Assembly (NCBI GenBank): GCA_001799475.1
Contig: MGTN01000127.1
Location: forward strand, 52,142 to 60,239
From: Desulfovibrionales bacterium GWA2_65_9
GTDB lineage: Bacteria; Desulfobacterota; Desulfovibrionia; Desulfovibrionales; Desulfovibrionaceae
Length of the DNA: 8,098 nt
Reading direction: 5' to 3'
The stretch's first letter is position 1; each line of letters begins with the position of its first letter. Below the pieces are notes generated by a model. It was not told where the DNA came from and ran no database searches. It saw nothing but the letters and a program-made list of their open reading frames with translations. Below, one piece after another: positions 1-5,740 of the stretch. Made by a program: the position numbers and the translations under genes.

Positions 1-969
1 GCGGTCGATGAGGGCCTTGTCGCCGAAGTACTGGCCGATCTTGCGCAGGCTCTTGGCCGTGGCCTCGGCCCCGATGAAGTTGACCTTGATCCAGGGGATG
101 CCGAACTTGGTCTCCAGCATGTCGGCCACGTAGTTGATGGAGCGGTGGCACATGACGCAGGACAGGTCGGCCGTGTGCGCGCTGGCGAACTGGTCGTAGC
201 TTGAGTTGCCGGAGAAGGTGGCGATGTTGGTGATGCCGCACAGCTTCAGGACGCGGTCGATCTCAAAGCCGTCGCCGCCGATGTTGTACTCGCCGAGCAG
301 GTTGATCTTGTACTCGCCGGACTTCTTCTCGTCGTTCAATCCCACCAGGTGCTTGAAGACCTGGTTGTTGGCGATGTGGTGTCCGGCGGACTGGGACACG
401 CCCTTGTAGCCCTCGCAGGAGAAGGCGAAGACGTTGCAGTCGCCGAACTTGTCCTTCATTTCCTTGGCCACGGCGTGGATGTCGTCGCCGATGAGGCCCA
501 CGGGGCAGGTGGCGAAGATCGCGATGCCCTTGGGGTGGAACAGGTCGTAGGCCTCCTGGATGGCGGCCCTGAGCTTCTTCTCGCCGCCGAAGATGACGTC
601 GGAGTCCTGCATGTCCGTGCTGAAGGCGTAGGTCATGTAGTTCTCGCCGCTCTCGCCCGCGTCGGTCTGGTTGCGGCGGGTGAGCCAGGCGTAAAAGCTG
701 CAGCCGATGGGTCCGTGCACCAGGTTCACGATGTCCCGGGTGGGGCCCATGATGACGCCCTTGCAGCCGGCGTAGGTGCAGCCGCGCATGGTGATGATGC
801 CGGGGATGGTGCGCACGTTGGCCTGGATCTCTGGCGTGGTGTTTGACAGGGCCTCATTGATGAGGATGGATGAGGCGCGCTTGCGGGCCACCTTGGGGGG
901 ATACTTCTTGAGCATCTCCTCCTTGACCTCGGCGGGGGTCCACTGCGCTGGCTTGTTTTCTGTGGCCAT
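1..969 (-). CDS. nifD: Nitrogenase MoFe protein alpha subunit NifD, 3' end cut by the window
   Basis: NifD with NifK forms the MoFe protein, which carries the P-cluster and FeMo-co and reduces N2 in the cytoplasm. The visible 323 residues start MATENKPAQW and have no stop before the window edge. Alignment by eye to Azotobacter NifD places P-cluster cysteines at C64 (RGCTYAGCKGV), C90 (GPIGC) and C155 (CPVGLIGDD). The FeMo-co cysteine is C274 (VMCHRSINYV). Active-site residues are V72, R98, Q193 and H197 (SQSAGHHIAN). The segment YAWLTRRNQT differs from Azotobacter and is typical of NifD from strict anaerobes and archaea (inferred). The start has AAGGAG at 979-984, 9 nt upstream. The gene follows nifI2 by 32 bp in the same operon, and nifK would be expected off the left edge. 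The missing third includes the homocitrate-region histidine ligand, so an Anf/Vnf paralogue is excluded only by context. Confidence 0.97.
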   Translation of the reverse strand, partial: MATENKPAQWTPAEVKEEMLKKYPPKVARKRASSILINEALSNTTPEIQANVRTIPGIITMRGCTYAGCKGVIMGPTRDIVNLVHGPIGCSFYAWLTRRNQTDAGESGENYMTYAFSTDMQDSDVIFGGEKKLRAAIQEAYDLFHPKGIAIFATCPVGLIGDDIHAVAKEMKDKFGDCNVFAFSCEGYKGVSQSAGHHIANNQVFKHLVGLNDEKKSGEYKINLLGEYNIGGDGFEIDRVLKLCGITNIATFSGNSSYDQFASAHTADLSCVMCHRSINYVADMLETKFGIPWIKVNFIGAEATAKSLRKIGQYFGDKALIDR

Positions 970-1001
970 GACTGGCGGCTCCTTGCGTTTATGATGGGCC
1001 G

Positions 1002-1376
1002 TTAGATGATGGACTTTTCGCCGGATTCGGCGGTGCGGACGCGCACGGCGTCGCTGACTGGCAGCACGAAGATCTTGCCGTCGCCGGGCTTGCCGGTCTG
1101 GTTGACCTCGATGAGGGTCTTGACCACGGCCCCCACGGCCTTGTCCGGCACCACCACGGAGACCACGCGCTTGGGGTACAATTTGCCCTTCTCGCCCAGG
1201 AGCGCCACGGCCTCTTCGTAGCCGCTGGCCGCGCCCTGGAGCACGTGGGGGTTGACCAGGCCCACGCCCCGGCCTTGGGCCTCGTGGGCGAAGAAGCCGT
1301 CGATGCCGGCGTCGGTGAGGGCCTGCTTGGTGCGGTTCATCATGTTCATGCGCACCACCGCGATGACTTCCTTCAT
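1002..1376 (-). CDS. nifI2: PII-like nitrogenase regulator NifI2
   Basis: A GlnB-family protein of 124 aa. In methanogens NifI1 and NifI2 form a complex that binds the MoFe protein and blocks its interaction with NifH when nitrogen is sufficient, and 2-oxoglutarate relieves this. That role is inferred here by homology and position. The N-terminal PII strand reads MKEVIAVVRM. A long, divergent T-loop region (about residues 33-70) contains QGRGVGLVNPHVL and KGKLYPKRVVSVVVPD, which mark NifI2 rather than GlnB or GlnK. The tyrosine-bearing T-loop that GlnD uridylylates in GlnB is absent. The nucleotide-binding B-loop is seen as GKPGDGKIFVLPV (95-107). The gene starts 5 nt after the nifI1 stop. 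Its Shine-Dalgarno GAGGAGG (1387-1393) lies inside the end of nifI1, so translational coupling is likely. Confidence 0.95.
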   Translation of the reverse strand: MKEVIAVVRMNMMNRTKQALTDAGIDGFFAHEAQGRGVGLVNPHVLQGAASGYEEAVALLGEKGKLYPKRVVSVVVPDKAVGAVVKTLIEVNQTGKPGDGKIFVLPVSDAVRVRTAESGEKSII

Positions 1377-1381
1377 ACAGG

Positions 1382-1726
1382 CTACGCCTCCTCGGGTGTG
1401 GCCGTTTCGCAGACGCCGGAGCTGACGGTGTAGACCTCGTCCACGGGGCAGATGAAGATCTTGCCGTCGCCAAAGGCGCCCTTCTTGCCGGAGCGGGCGG
1501 CGTTCATGATGGTCTCGACCACGAAGTCGCGGTCAGCGTTCTTGACCACGCTCATGAGCATGGTCTTGGGGATCTCGTCGCAGGTGACCTCGCCGATCTT
1601 GATGCCGCGCTGCTTGCCGCGCCCGGCCACGGAGAACTTGGTCACTGCGGGGAACCCGGCGTCCATGAGGGCTGCCAGGACGTCGTCGGCTTTTTCGGGA
1701 CGGACGATTGCTCTCACCATGATCAT
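1382..1726 (-). CDS. nifI1: PII-like nitrogenase regulator NifI1
   Basis: A 114-aa GlnB-family protein and partner of NifI2 in post-translational control of nitrogenase (role from methanogen work, inferred here). The N-terminus is MIMVRAIVRPEK. The T-loop region GRGKQRGIKIGEVTCDEIPK (35-54) is characteristic of NifI1, and the B-loop GAFGDGKIFICPV (83-95) follows. There is no GlnD-type target tyrosine in the T-loop. Two start codons are possible, at 1726 and 1720. The first is preferred because AGGAGG (1735-1740) sits 8 nt upstream of it and because MxM-hydrophobic-RAIVRPEK matches relatives. It lies 30 bp after nifH with no terminator-like hairpin between, so it is probably cotranscribed with nifH. 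Confidence 0.96.
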   Translation of the reverse strand: MIMVRAIVRPEKADDVLAALMDAGFPAVTKFSVAGRGKQRGIKIGEVTCDEIPKTMLMSVVKNADRDFVVETIMNAARSGKKGAFGDGKIFICPVDEVYTVSSGVCETATPEEA

Positions 1727-1756
1727 ATGCGCTTCCTCCTCGTCTTTTCGTTGTTG

Positions 1757-2596
1757 TTAGCAGGCTTCCATGAGGCCGAAGTCCATGAGCAGCTTTTCCA
1801 GGGCGTCCATTTCCAGCGGCTTCGGGATGACGTAGTTCTGGTTTCCGTCGATGGCCTTGGCCAGGTTGCGGTAGTGGTCGGCCTGACCAGCTGTGGGGTC
1901 GAACTCGATGACGGTCTTGCGGTTGATCTCCGCGCGCTGGACCATGTTGTCGCGGGGGACGAAGTAGATCATCTGGGTGCCGATCTGGCGGGCCAGCTCC
2001 TCGATCATCTCCTTCTCGTTGTCCACGTTGCGGCTGTTGCAGATGAGCCCGCCCAGACGCACGGTGCCGCTTTGTGCGTACTTCATGATGCCCTTGCAGA
2101 TGTTGTTGGCCGCATACATGGCCATCATCTCGCCAGAGCAGACGATGTAGATCTCCTCGGCCTTGCCGTCGCGGATGGGCATGGCGAAGCCGCCGCAGAC
2201 CACGTCGCCCAGGACGTCGTAGAAGGCGTAGTCCAGGTCTTCGCTCTCGTGGTAGGCGCCGAGCGACTCCAGCATGTTGATGGAAGTGATGATGCCGCGC
2301 CCGGCGCAACCGACTCCGGGCTCGGGGCCGCCGGATTCCACGCACCAGACATCGCCGTAGCCGCGCTTGCGGATGTTCTCGAGCTCAACGTCCTCGCCCT
2401 CGTCGCGCAGGGTGTCGAGCACGGACTTCTGGGCCAGGCCGCCAAGCAGCAGGCGGGTGGAGTCGGCCTTGGGGTCGCAGCCCACGACCATGACCTTGCG
2501 GCCCATTTCAGCCAGACCAGCCACGGTGTTCTGCGTGGTGGTGGACTTGCCGATGCCGCCCTTGCCGTAGATGGCCACCTTTCTCATTTTCTTCAT
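1757..2596 (-). CDS. nifH: Nitrogenase iron protein NifH (dinitrogenase reductase)
   Basis: NifH is the ATP-hydrolysing homodimer that passes electrons one at a time to the MoFe protein; it also acts in FeMo-co and P-cluster maturation. This copy has 279 aa, normal for the family. It shows the P-loop GKGGIGKST (11-19), the bridging [4Fe-4S] cysteines C97 (GVGCAGRGIIT) and C134 (DVLGDVVCGGF), and switch residues around DPKADSTR (41-48). R100 is the arginine that DraT modifies in some proteobacteria; with nifI genes adjacent, NifI control is more likely here. The start at 2596 (MKKMRKVAIYG) has GAGAGGAG 6 nt upstream. A longer in-frame start at 2662 lies upstream of the predicted transcription start and adds 22 non-homologous residues, so it is rejected. 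First gene of the minus-strand operon. Confidence 0.99.
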   Translation of the reverse strand: MKKMRKVAIYGKGGIGKSTTTQNTVAGLAEMGRKVMVVGCDPKADSTRLLLGGLAQKSVLDTLRDEGEDVELENIRKRGYGDVWCVESGGPEPGVGCAGRGIITSINMLESLGAYHESEDLDYAFYDVLGDVVCGGFAMPIRDGKAEEIYIVCSGEMMAMYAANNICKGIMKYAQSGTVRLGGLICNSRNVDNEKEMIEELARQIGTQMIYFVPRDNMVQRAEINRKTVIEFDPTAGQADHYRNLAKAIDGNQNYVIPKPLEMDALEKLLMDFGLMEAC

Positions 2597-2602
2597 GACG
2601 AA

Positions 2603-2610
2603 CTCCTCTC
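2603..2610 (-). promoter_or_regulatory. nifH ribosome binding site that fixes the start
   Basis: GAGAGGAG on the minus strand, 6 nt before ATG 2596. It supports MKKMRKVAIYG as the start over the second ATG at 2587 and the upstream ATG at 2662. Confidence 0.8.
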
Positions 2611-2638
2611 GAAATGGGTTTGGGAACACGACCCCTAA

Positions 2639-2654
2639 GGCAAGGGCCGTGCCA
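2639..2654 (-). promoter_or_regulatory. Sigma-54 (-24/-12) promoter of nifH
   Basis: The minus strand reads TGGCACGGCCCTTGCC, matching TGGCACG-N4-TTGC exactly apart from the last optional base. The -24 GG is at 2652-2653 and the -12 GC at 2640-2641, with the required 10 nt between. Transcription should begin near 2628, giving a leader of about 32 nt before nifH. Such promoters need an enhancer-binding activator, here presumably NifA. Confidence 0.93.
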
Positions 2655-2658
2655 GTAC

Positions 2659-2682
2659 TCACGCGTTTGCGTAACTGCGTGA
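2659..2682. promoter_or_regulatory. Dyad abutting the nifH -24 element
   Basis: Inverted repeat TCACGC (2659-2664) and GCGTGA (2677-2682), perfect 6-bp arms around a 12-nt spacer. The spacer carries a further inner GTT (2665-2667) / AAC (2673-2675) pair. It begins only 5 bp upstream of the nifH -24 box, close enough for a bound protein to affect sigma-54 polymerase. The binding protein is unknown, and no known operator is recognised with certainty. Confidence 0.45.
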
Positions 2683-2695
2683 TATCAACTTATTT
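2683..2695 (+). promoter_or_regulatory. IHF-like site in the divergent regulatory region
   Basis: TATCAACTTATTT fits the IHF consensus WATCAANNNNTTR at every defined base but the last, and is followed by a T-rich run (2693-2699). It lies about 30-40 bp upstream of the nifH -24 box, where IHF commonly bends DNA to bring NifA to sigma-54 polymerase. This is a short degenerate motif, so chance occurrence is possible. Confidence 0.4.
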
Positions 2696-2717
2696 TTTCT
2701 CGCCAGAGGGGGCGATA

Positions 2718-2733
2718 TCGGCTACACTGCCGA
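2718..2733. promoter_or_regulatory. Short dyad TCGGC-N6-GCCGA
   Basis: Perfect 5-bp arms (2718-2722 and 2729-2733) around TACACT, within the AT-richer middle of the nifH-nifV intergenic region. It could be a protein-binding site; no family is recognised. Confidence 0.25.
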
Positions 2734-2738
2734 CACAT

Positions 2739-2778
2739 GCCTACATACCAATTTTGTAGGAACTACATTTATGTATGC
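2739..2778. promoter_or_regulatory. Nested palindromes midway between nifH and nifV promoters
   Basis: The outer arms GCCTACATA (2739-2747) and TATGTATGC (2770-2778) pair at 8 of 9 positions. Inside them lies a perfect palindrome TGTAGgaaCTACA (2755-2767). CTACAT also occurs as a direct repeat at 2741-2746 and 2763-2768, 22 bp apart, or about two helical turns. The element is about 100 bp upstream of the nifH -24 box and about 75-110 bp upstream of the nifV one. That is enhancer distance for both, so it is the best candidate here for an activator site. It does not fit the usual NifA box TGT-N10-ACA (the inner palindrome is TGT-N7-ACA). Assignment is inference. Confidence 0.45.
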
Positions 2779-2848
2779 TAGCGATGGGAGGGGTATGGCT
2801 CAGGTCAAGATGCTGTAATTGCATTGGTTTGCCTATGTTAGAGGCAAC

Positions 2849-2864
2849 TGGCACCAGAGGTGCA
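2849..2864 (+). promoter_or_regulatory. Sigma-54 (-24/-12) promoter of nifV-mod operon
   Basis: TGGCACCAGAGGTGCA has GG at 2850-2851 and GC at 2862-2863 with exactly 10 nt between. It departs from consensus at the base after TGGCAC (C for purine) and at the first T of TTGC (G). Transcription would start near 2875, leaving a leader of about 19 nt before the nifV ATG. It is probably the main promoter for nifV through modC. Confidence 0.8.
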
Positions 2865-2893
2865 ATCCCCCTTGCCAAGACCAGGGAGGAATC

Positions 2894-4042
2894 ATGCTCA
2901 TCGACAGCACACTCAGGGAAGGGGCACAGGCGTATGGAGTCTATTTCGCACCCGGCGTCAGGCAACGCCTGGCCGGGATCCTGGCCGCGTCCGGGGTGGA
3001 CGAGATCGAGTGCGGCTGGCTGGGCCAGGACGGGTTGGCGGAGTTCGTTGGCTGGGCCAGGGCCAGCCTGTCCGGGCTTGCGCAGGGCGGCCCGGCCCTG
3101 TCCGTCTGGTGCCCCTGCCGCGAGGCCGACGTGCGCCAGGCCGCCAGCCTGGGCGTGGATCGCCTGAACATCGGTGCTCCGTCCTCGGCTGCGCATCGCC
3201 AGAAGCGTCTGGGGCTGTCGCTTGTCGAGATGTGCGAGCGCGTGCGCAGCGTGGTCTCCACGGCCAGGGCCGGAATGGTTCCCTACATCTCTGTCGGGCT
3301 GGAGGACGCCTCGCGCGCGGCCCTGCCCGAGGCCCTGGCCCTGGCCCGTGCGGCCCTTGGGGCCGGGGCGGCGCGCATCCGCGTGTCGGACACCGTGGGC
3401 GTGCTCACGCCCCTGTCCACGGCCCGGCTGGTGGAGGCCTTTGTGCGCGAGCTTGCCGTCCCGGTGGCCTTCCACGGCCACAACGACCTGGGCATGGCCA
3501 CGGCCAACGCGGTCACGGCCCTGGAGTGCGGCGCAAGCTTTGTGGACGTCTCGGCCCTGGGCCTGGGCGAACGGGCGGGCATCGCGGCCCTGGAGGAGGT
3601 GGCCGCCTGGCTGGGCCTGCGTGCGCCAGCCGTTCAGGCCTACGACGTTCCGGGCCTGCGCGAGCTGTGCCGCGTGGTGGCGAGTGCCGCCCATGTGCCG
3701 CTGGCGCGCAACAAGGCCATCGCCGGGGAGGACGTGTTTGCGGCCGAATCGGGCCTGCACGTGCACGGCCTGCTGCGCGACCCGGCCCTGTTCGAGCCCT
3801 TTGCCCCGGAGGCCGTGGGCGCCACCCGGCGCGTGGGCGTGGGGGCCAAGAGCGGCGGCGCGGCCCTTGACGCTGCGGTCGGCGCGGCGCTGTCCCGGCT
3901 GCGTCGGCCGTCCCATAGCGCGGACCGGCGCGCTGGCCGTCGCGATTGCGGGCAAGAGTCGAGTCTCCTGGACCGCGTGCGCAGGCTGGCTGGCCGCCTG
4001 GGCCGCCCGCTCACGGATTCGGAACTGCTGGGAGTCCTGTAA
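2894..4042 (+). CDS. nifV: Homocitrate synthase NifV
   Basis: NifV condenses acetyl-CoA with 2-oxoglutarate to give (R)-homocitrate, the organic ligand of FeMo-co. The 382-aa protein belongs to the LeuA/HMG-CoA-lyase-like TIM-barrel family. The N-terminal catalytic motif is DSTLREGAQ (4-12), whereas many NifV proteins have DTTLRDGEQ. The metal-binding HGHNDLGMATAN spans 194-205 (H194, H196). GLGERAGI is at 223-230, and the C-terminal AGEDVFAAESGLHVHG (277-292) is typical of NifV. ATG 2894 is chosen because GGGAGG (2884-2889) is 4 nt upstream and residue 1 falls just before the first barrel strand. The open frame extends to 2819 but crosses the promoter. IPMS or citramalate synthase is unlikely given the nif context and the lack of a LeuA C-terminal regulatory domain. 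Confidence 0.95.
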   Translation: MLIDSTLREGAQAYGVYFAPGVRQRLAGILAASGVDEIECGWLGQDGLAEFVGWARASLSGLAQGGPALSVWCPCREADVRQAASLGVDRLNIGAPSSAAHRQKRLGLSLVEMCERVRSVVSTARAGMVPYISVGLEDASRAALPEALALARAALGAGAARIRVSDTVGVLTPLSTARLVEAFVRELAVPVAFHGHNDLGMATANAVTALECGASFVDVSALGLGERAGIAALEEVAAWLGLRAPAVQAYDVPGLRELCRVVASAAHVPLARNKAIAGEDVFAAESGLHVHGLLRDPALFEPFAPEAVGATRRVGVGAKSGGAALDAAVGAALSRLRRPSHSADRRAGRRDCGQESSLLDRVRRLAGRLGRPLTDSELLGVL

Positions 4043-4044
4043 CC

Positions 4045-4058
4045 CGCCCTGTGGGGCG
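4045..4058 (+). other. Small GC hairpin between nifV and the next ORF
   Basis: CGCCC-TGTG-GGGCG can form a perfect 5-bp GC stem with a 4-nt loop, right after the nifV stop and 2 nt before the AAGGAG of the next ORF. No T-run follows, so it is not a convincing terminator. It could mark an mRNA processing or stability point, or be chance. Confidence 0.3.
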
Positions 4059-4072
4059 AGAAGGAGAGCATC

Positions 4073-4276
4073 ATGAGCCTGGCGCATGTCTTCAAGCACA
4101 TCCTGGACGGCCTGTGGGCCCTGGGCGGCATCGGGGCCGCAGCGGACCTGGGCCTGGATGATCGGGGCCTGGATAATCTCGGCCCGGGCTGGGGCGAGGG
4201 TTGTCCTGTCCCGGTCAGCAGCAAGAACACCCCCCTGGAAGGCGAGCCATGCCGGAAATCCTGCCCGATTTCTTGA
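4073..4276 (+). CDS. Small unrecognised ORF between nifV and modB
   Basis: A 67-aa ORF starting MSLAHVFKHILDGLWALGGI. I do not recognise a family. In favour of a real gene: AAGGAG (4061-4066) lies 6 nt before the ATG; codons 1-55 or so show the G/C third positions (CTG, GGC, GTC) of the neighbours; and it fills the only gap in the nifV-mod operon, 30 bp after nifV. The first 25 residues look like an amphipathic or weakly hydrophobic helix. Residues 26-36 hold a tandem pentapeptide, GLDDR-GLDNL. The tail has three cysteines (GCPVP, PCRKSC). The last 9 codons and the stop overlap the modB start by 28 bp, so translation could couple to modB. Against: short, with no identifiable homologue. No function is proposed. 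Confidence 0.5.
   Translation: MSLAHVFKHILDGLWALGGIGAAADLGLDDRGLDNLGPGWGEGCPVPVSSKNTPLEGEPCRKSCPIS
4150..4179 (+). repeat. Tandem 15-bp duplication inside the small ORF
   Basis: GGGCCTGGATGATC (4150-4163) is repeated at 4165-4178 as GGGCCTGGATAATC, a 15-bp period with one mismatch over 14 bases. It is in frame and gives GLDDR-GLDNL, so the duplication preserves the reading frame. Confidence 0.7.
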
Positions 4277-4953
4277 ACGGCCTGCTGCTCCCGGCCCTTG
4301 TCCCGCTCGGGCTGACCTTCAAGGTGGCGCTGACGGCCACGGCCGGGGCCTGTGTCCTCGGCCTGGGGGCGGGCTATGCCCTGTCGCGCCGCAGCCTGCC
4401 GGGCCGGGAGCTGCTGGACGCCGTGTGCACCCTGCCGCTGGTGCTGCCGCCCACGGTCATCGGCTACTACCTGCTGGTGCTCTTTGGGCGGCGCGGGGTG
4501 CTTGGGCAATGGCTGCAAGAGACCTTTGGCGTGAGCCTGGTCTTCACCTGGCAGGGCGCGGCCCTGGCCGCCTGCGTGGTGGCCTTTCCGCTGGTCTGCA
4601 AGGCCGCGCGCACGGCCTTTGAGGGCGTGGATGCAAATCTGGAGTTTGCGGCGCGCAGCCTGGGGGCCGGGGAGGGCAGCGTGTTTGTGCGCGTGTCCCT
4701 GCCGCTGGCCTGGCGCGGGGTGCTCGCCGGGACCATGCTGGCGCTGGCCCGGGCCATGGGCGAGTTCGGGGCCACGCTGATGCTCGCCGGGAGCCTGCCG
4801 GGCCGTACCCAGACCCTGTCGCTGGCCGTATACGAGGCCGTGCAGGCCGGGCGCGACAACGAGGCGCTGTTCCTGGTGCTGCTGACCTCGCTGGTGTGCA
4901 TCCTGCTGCTGCTGGCCTCGGGCAAATTTCTCAAGCTGTCCCCAAACACCTGA
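4249..4953 (+). CDS. modB: Molybdate ABC transporter permease ModB
   Basis: Inner-membrane permease of the ModABC importer that brings molybdate into the cell, here presumably for FeMo-co synthesis. It has 234 aa, usual for ModB, with about five or six hydrophobic segments (roughly 10-46, 60-80, 100-119, 155-181 and 205-224). Family signatures are TLPLVLPPTVIGYYLLVLFG (61-80), the ABC-permease EAA-type loop EFAARSLGAGEGSVFVRVSL (132-151), which docks on ModC, and ALARAMGEFGATLMLAGSL (165-183). ATG 4249 has GGAAGG (4237-4242) 6 nt upstream. A TTG at 4201 in the same frame would add 16 polar, non-homologous residues. Its start overlaps the end of the preceding small ORF. Here modB precedes modA, unlike the common modABC order. 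Confidence 0.95.
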   Translation: MPEILPDFLNGLLLPALVPLGLTFKVALTATAGACVLGLGAGYALSRRSLPGRELLDAVCTLPLVLPPTVIGYYLLVLFGRRGVLGQWLQETFGVSLVFTWQGAALAACVVAFPLVCKAARTAFEGVDANLEFAARSLGAGEGSVFVRVSLPLAWRGVLAGTMLALARAMGEFGATLMLAGSLPGRTQTLSLAVYEAVQAGRDNEALFLVLLTSLVCILLLLASGKFLKLSPNT

Positions 4954-4969
4954 ACCCTGGGAGTTCGAC

Positions 4970-5731
4970 ATGCGGAAGTTGAAACTTGTCCTTGGCGCTC
5001 TGGCCCTGACCCTGCTGCTCATAGTCCCTGCCGCCCCGGCCCAGGCTGCGGAGATCATTGTCTCCGCCGCAGGCAGCCTGACCAACGCCTTTGACGCGGT
5101 GAAGAGAAATTTTGAGGCCGCGTACCCCGGCGTGAGCGTGGTGACCAACTACGGAGCCTCGGGTGCGTTGCTCAAGCAGATGGAGAGCGGCGCGCCGGTG
5201 GACGTGTTCGCCAGCGCGGACCAGAAGACCATGGACGAGGCCGTGGCCAAGGGGCTGGTGGACCGGGCCACCAGGCGCGACTTCGCGCGCAACTCCATGG
5301 TGCTGGTGATCCCTGCGGATTCGAAGCTGAATCTGAAAAGCGCGCAAGACCTGGCCCGGCCGAGTGTGGCGCGCATCGCCCTGGGCAACCCGGACGTCGT
5401 GCCCGCCGGGCGTTATGCCAAGGAATTCCTGGAGCTGTCCGGCCAGTGGGTTGGGCCCACGCAAAAGTACATCTTTGGCAATAATGTGCGCCAGGTCCTG
5501 GACTACGTCACGCGCGGCGAGGTGGACGCGGCCTTTGTCTTCGCCACCGACGCCATGCAGGCCGGGGCCAAGGTGCGCGTGCTGCAGGCCGCCGACGGCA
5601 AGACCCCGGCCCTATACCCCGTGGCCATCAGCGCCACCAGCAAGAAGCCCGGAGCCAAGGTCTTCGTGGACTATCTGCAAAGCGCCGAGGGGCAGCGCAT
5701 CCTCAGCACCTTCGGTTTCAAGAAGCCATAA
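4970..5731 (+). CDS. modA: Periplasmic molybdate-binding protein ModA
   Basis: Captures molybdate (and tungstate) in the periplasm and delivers it to ModB. It has 253 aa. A Sec signal peptide (basic MRKLKLVLGALALTLLL, then PAAPAQA) is probably cleaved after A26, giving AEIIVSAAGSL. The oxyanion-binding serines are S36 (SAAGSLT) and S64 (YGASGALLK). The family segments DVFASADQK (78-86), GNPDVVPAGRYA (139-150) and FVFATDA (189-195) are present. In E. coli ModA the matching position of the last motif carries the ligand tyrosine (VYGSDA); here it is F191. The start has GGGAG (4959-4963) 6 nt upstream. It follows modB by 16 bp and precedes modC by 9 bp, so all three are one transcription unit. 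A tungstate- or sulfate-binding relative is less likely. Confidence 0.95.
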   Translation: MRKLKLVLGALALTLLLIVPAAPAQAAEIIVSAAGSLTNAFDAVKRNFEAAYPGVSVVTNYGASGALLKQMESGAPVDVFASADQKTMDEAVAKGLVDRATRRDFARNSMVLVIPADSKLNLKSAQDLARPSVARIALGNPDVVPAGRYAKEFLELSGQWVGPTQKYIFGNNVRQVLDYVTRGEVDAAFVFATDAMQAGAKVRVLQAADGKTPALYPVAISATSKKPGAKVFVDYLQSAEGQRILSTFGFKKP

Positions 5732-5736
5732 GGGGG
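5731..5736 (+). promoter_or_regulatory. modC ribosome binding site that favours the GTG start
   Basis: AGGGGG overlaps the last base of the modA stop. It is 4 nt before GTG 5741 but only 1 nt before TTG 5738, so GTG is the better start. Confidence 0.5.
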
Positions 5737-5740
5737 CTTG

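Noticed and set aside
349..846. 165-aa plus-strand frame opposite nifD
   Set aside because: Val/Ala/Gly/His-rich mirror of nifD codons; nifD is unambiguous on the other strand.
1533..2345. 270-aa open frame on the minus strand overlapping nifH and nifI1
   Set aside because: Out-of-frame shadow of nifH, Arg/His-rich, without domains.
2597..2662. 22-residue N-terminal extension of NifH
   Set aside because: It starts upstream of the predicted transcription start and is not part of known NifH; a good ribosome site precedes ATG 2596.
4045..4058. Rho-independent terminator after nifV
   Set aside because: The GC hairpin has only a 5-bp stem and no T-run, and a ribosome site follows at once, so read-through into the mod genes is expected.
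2741..4099. 452-aa open frame on the minus strand opposite nifV
   Set aside because: Low-complexity shadow of nifV. It also crosses the divergent regulatory region and has no family signature.
4201..4248. TTG start giving a 16-residue longer ModB
   Set aside because: Polar non-homologous extension; ATG 4249 has its own ribosome site and gives the normal ModB N-terminus.
3640..5148. 502-aa open frame on the minus strand
   Set aside because: Antiparallel shadow of nifV, modB and modA in high-GC DNA; composition is Arg/Gln/His/Pro-rich with no recognisable domain, and the plus-strand genes are certain.
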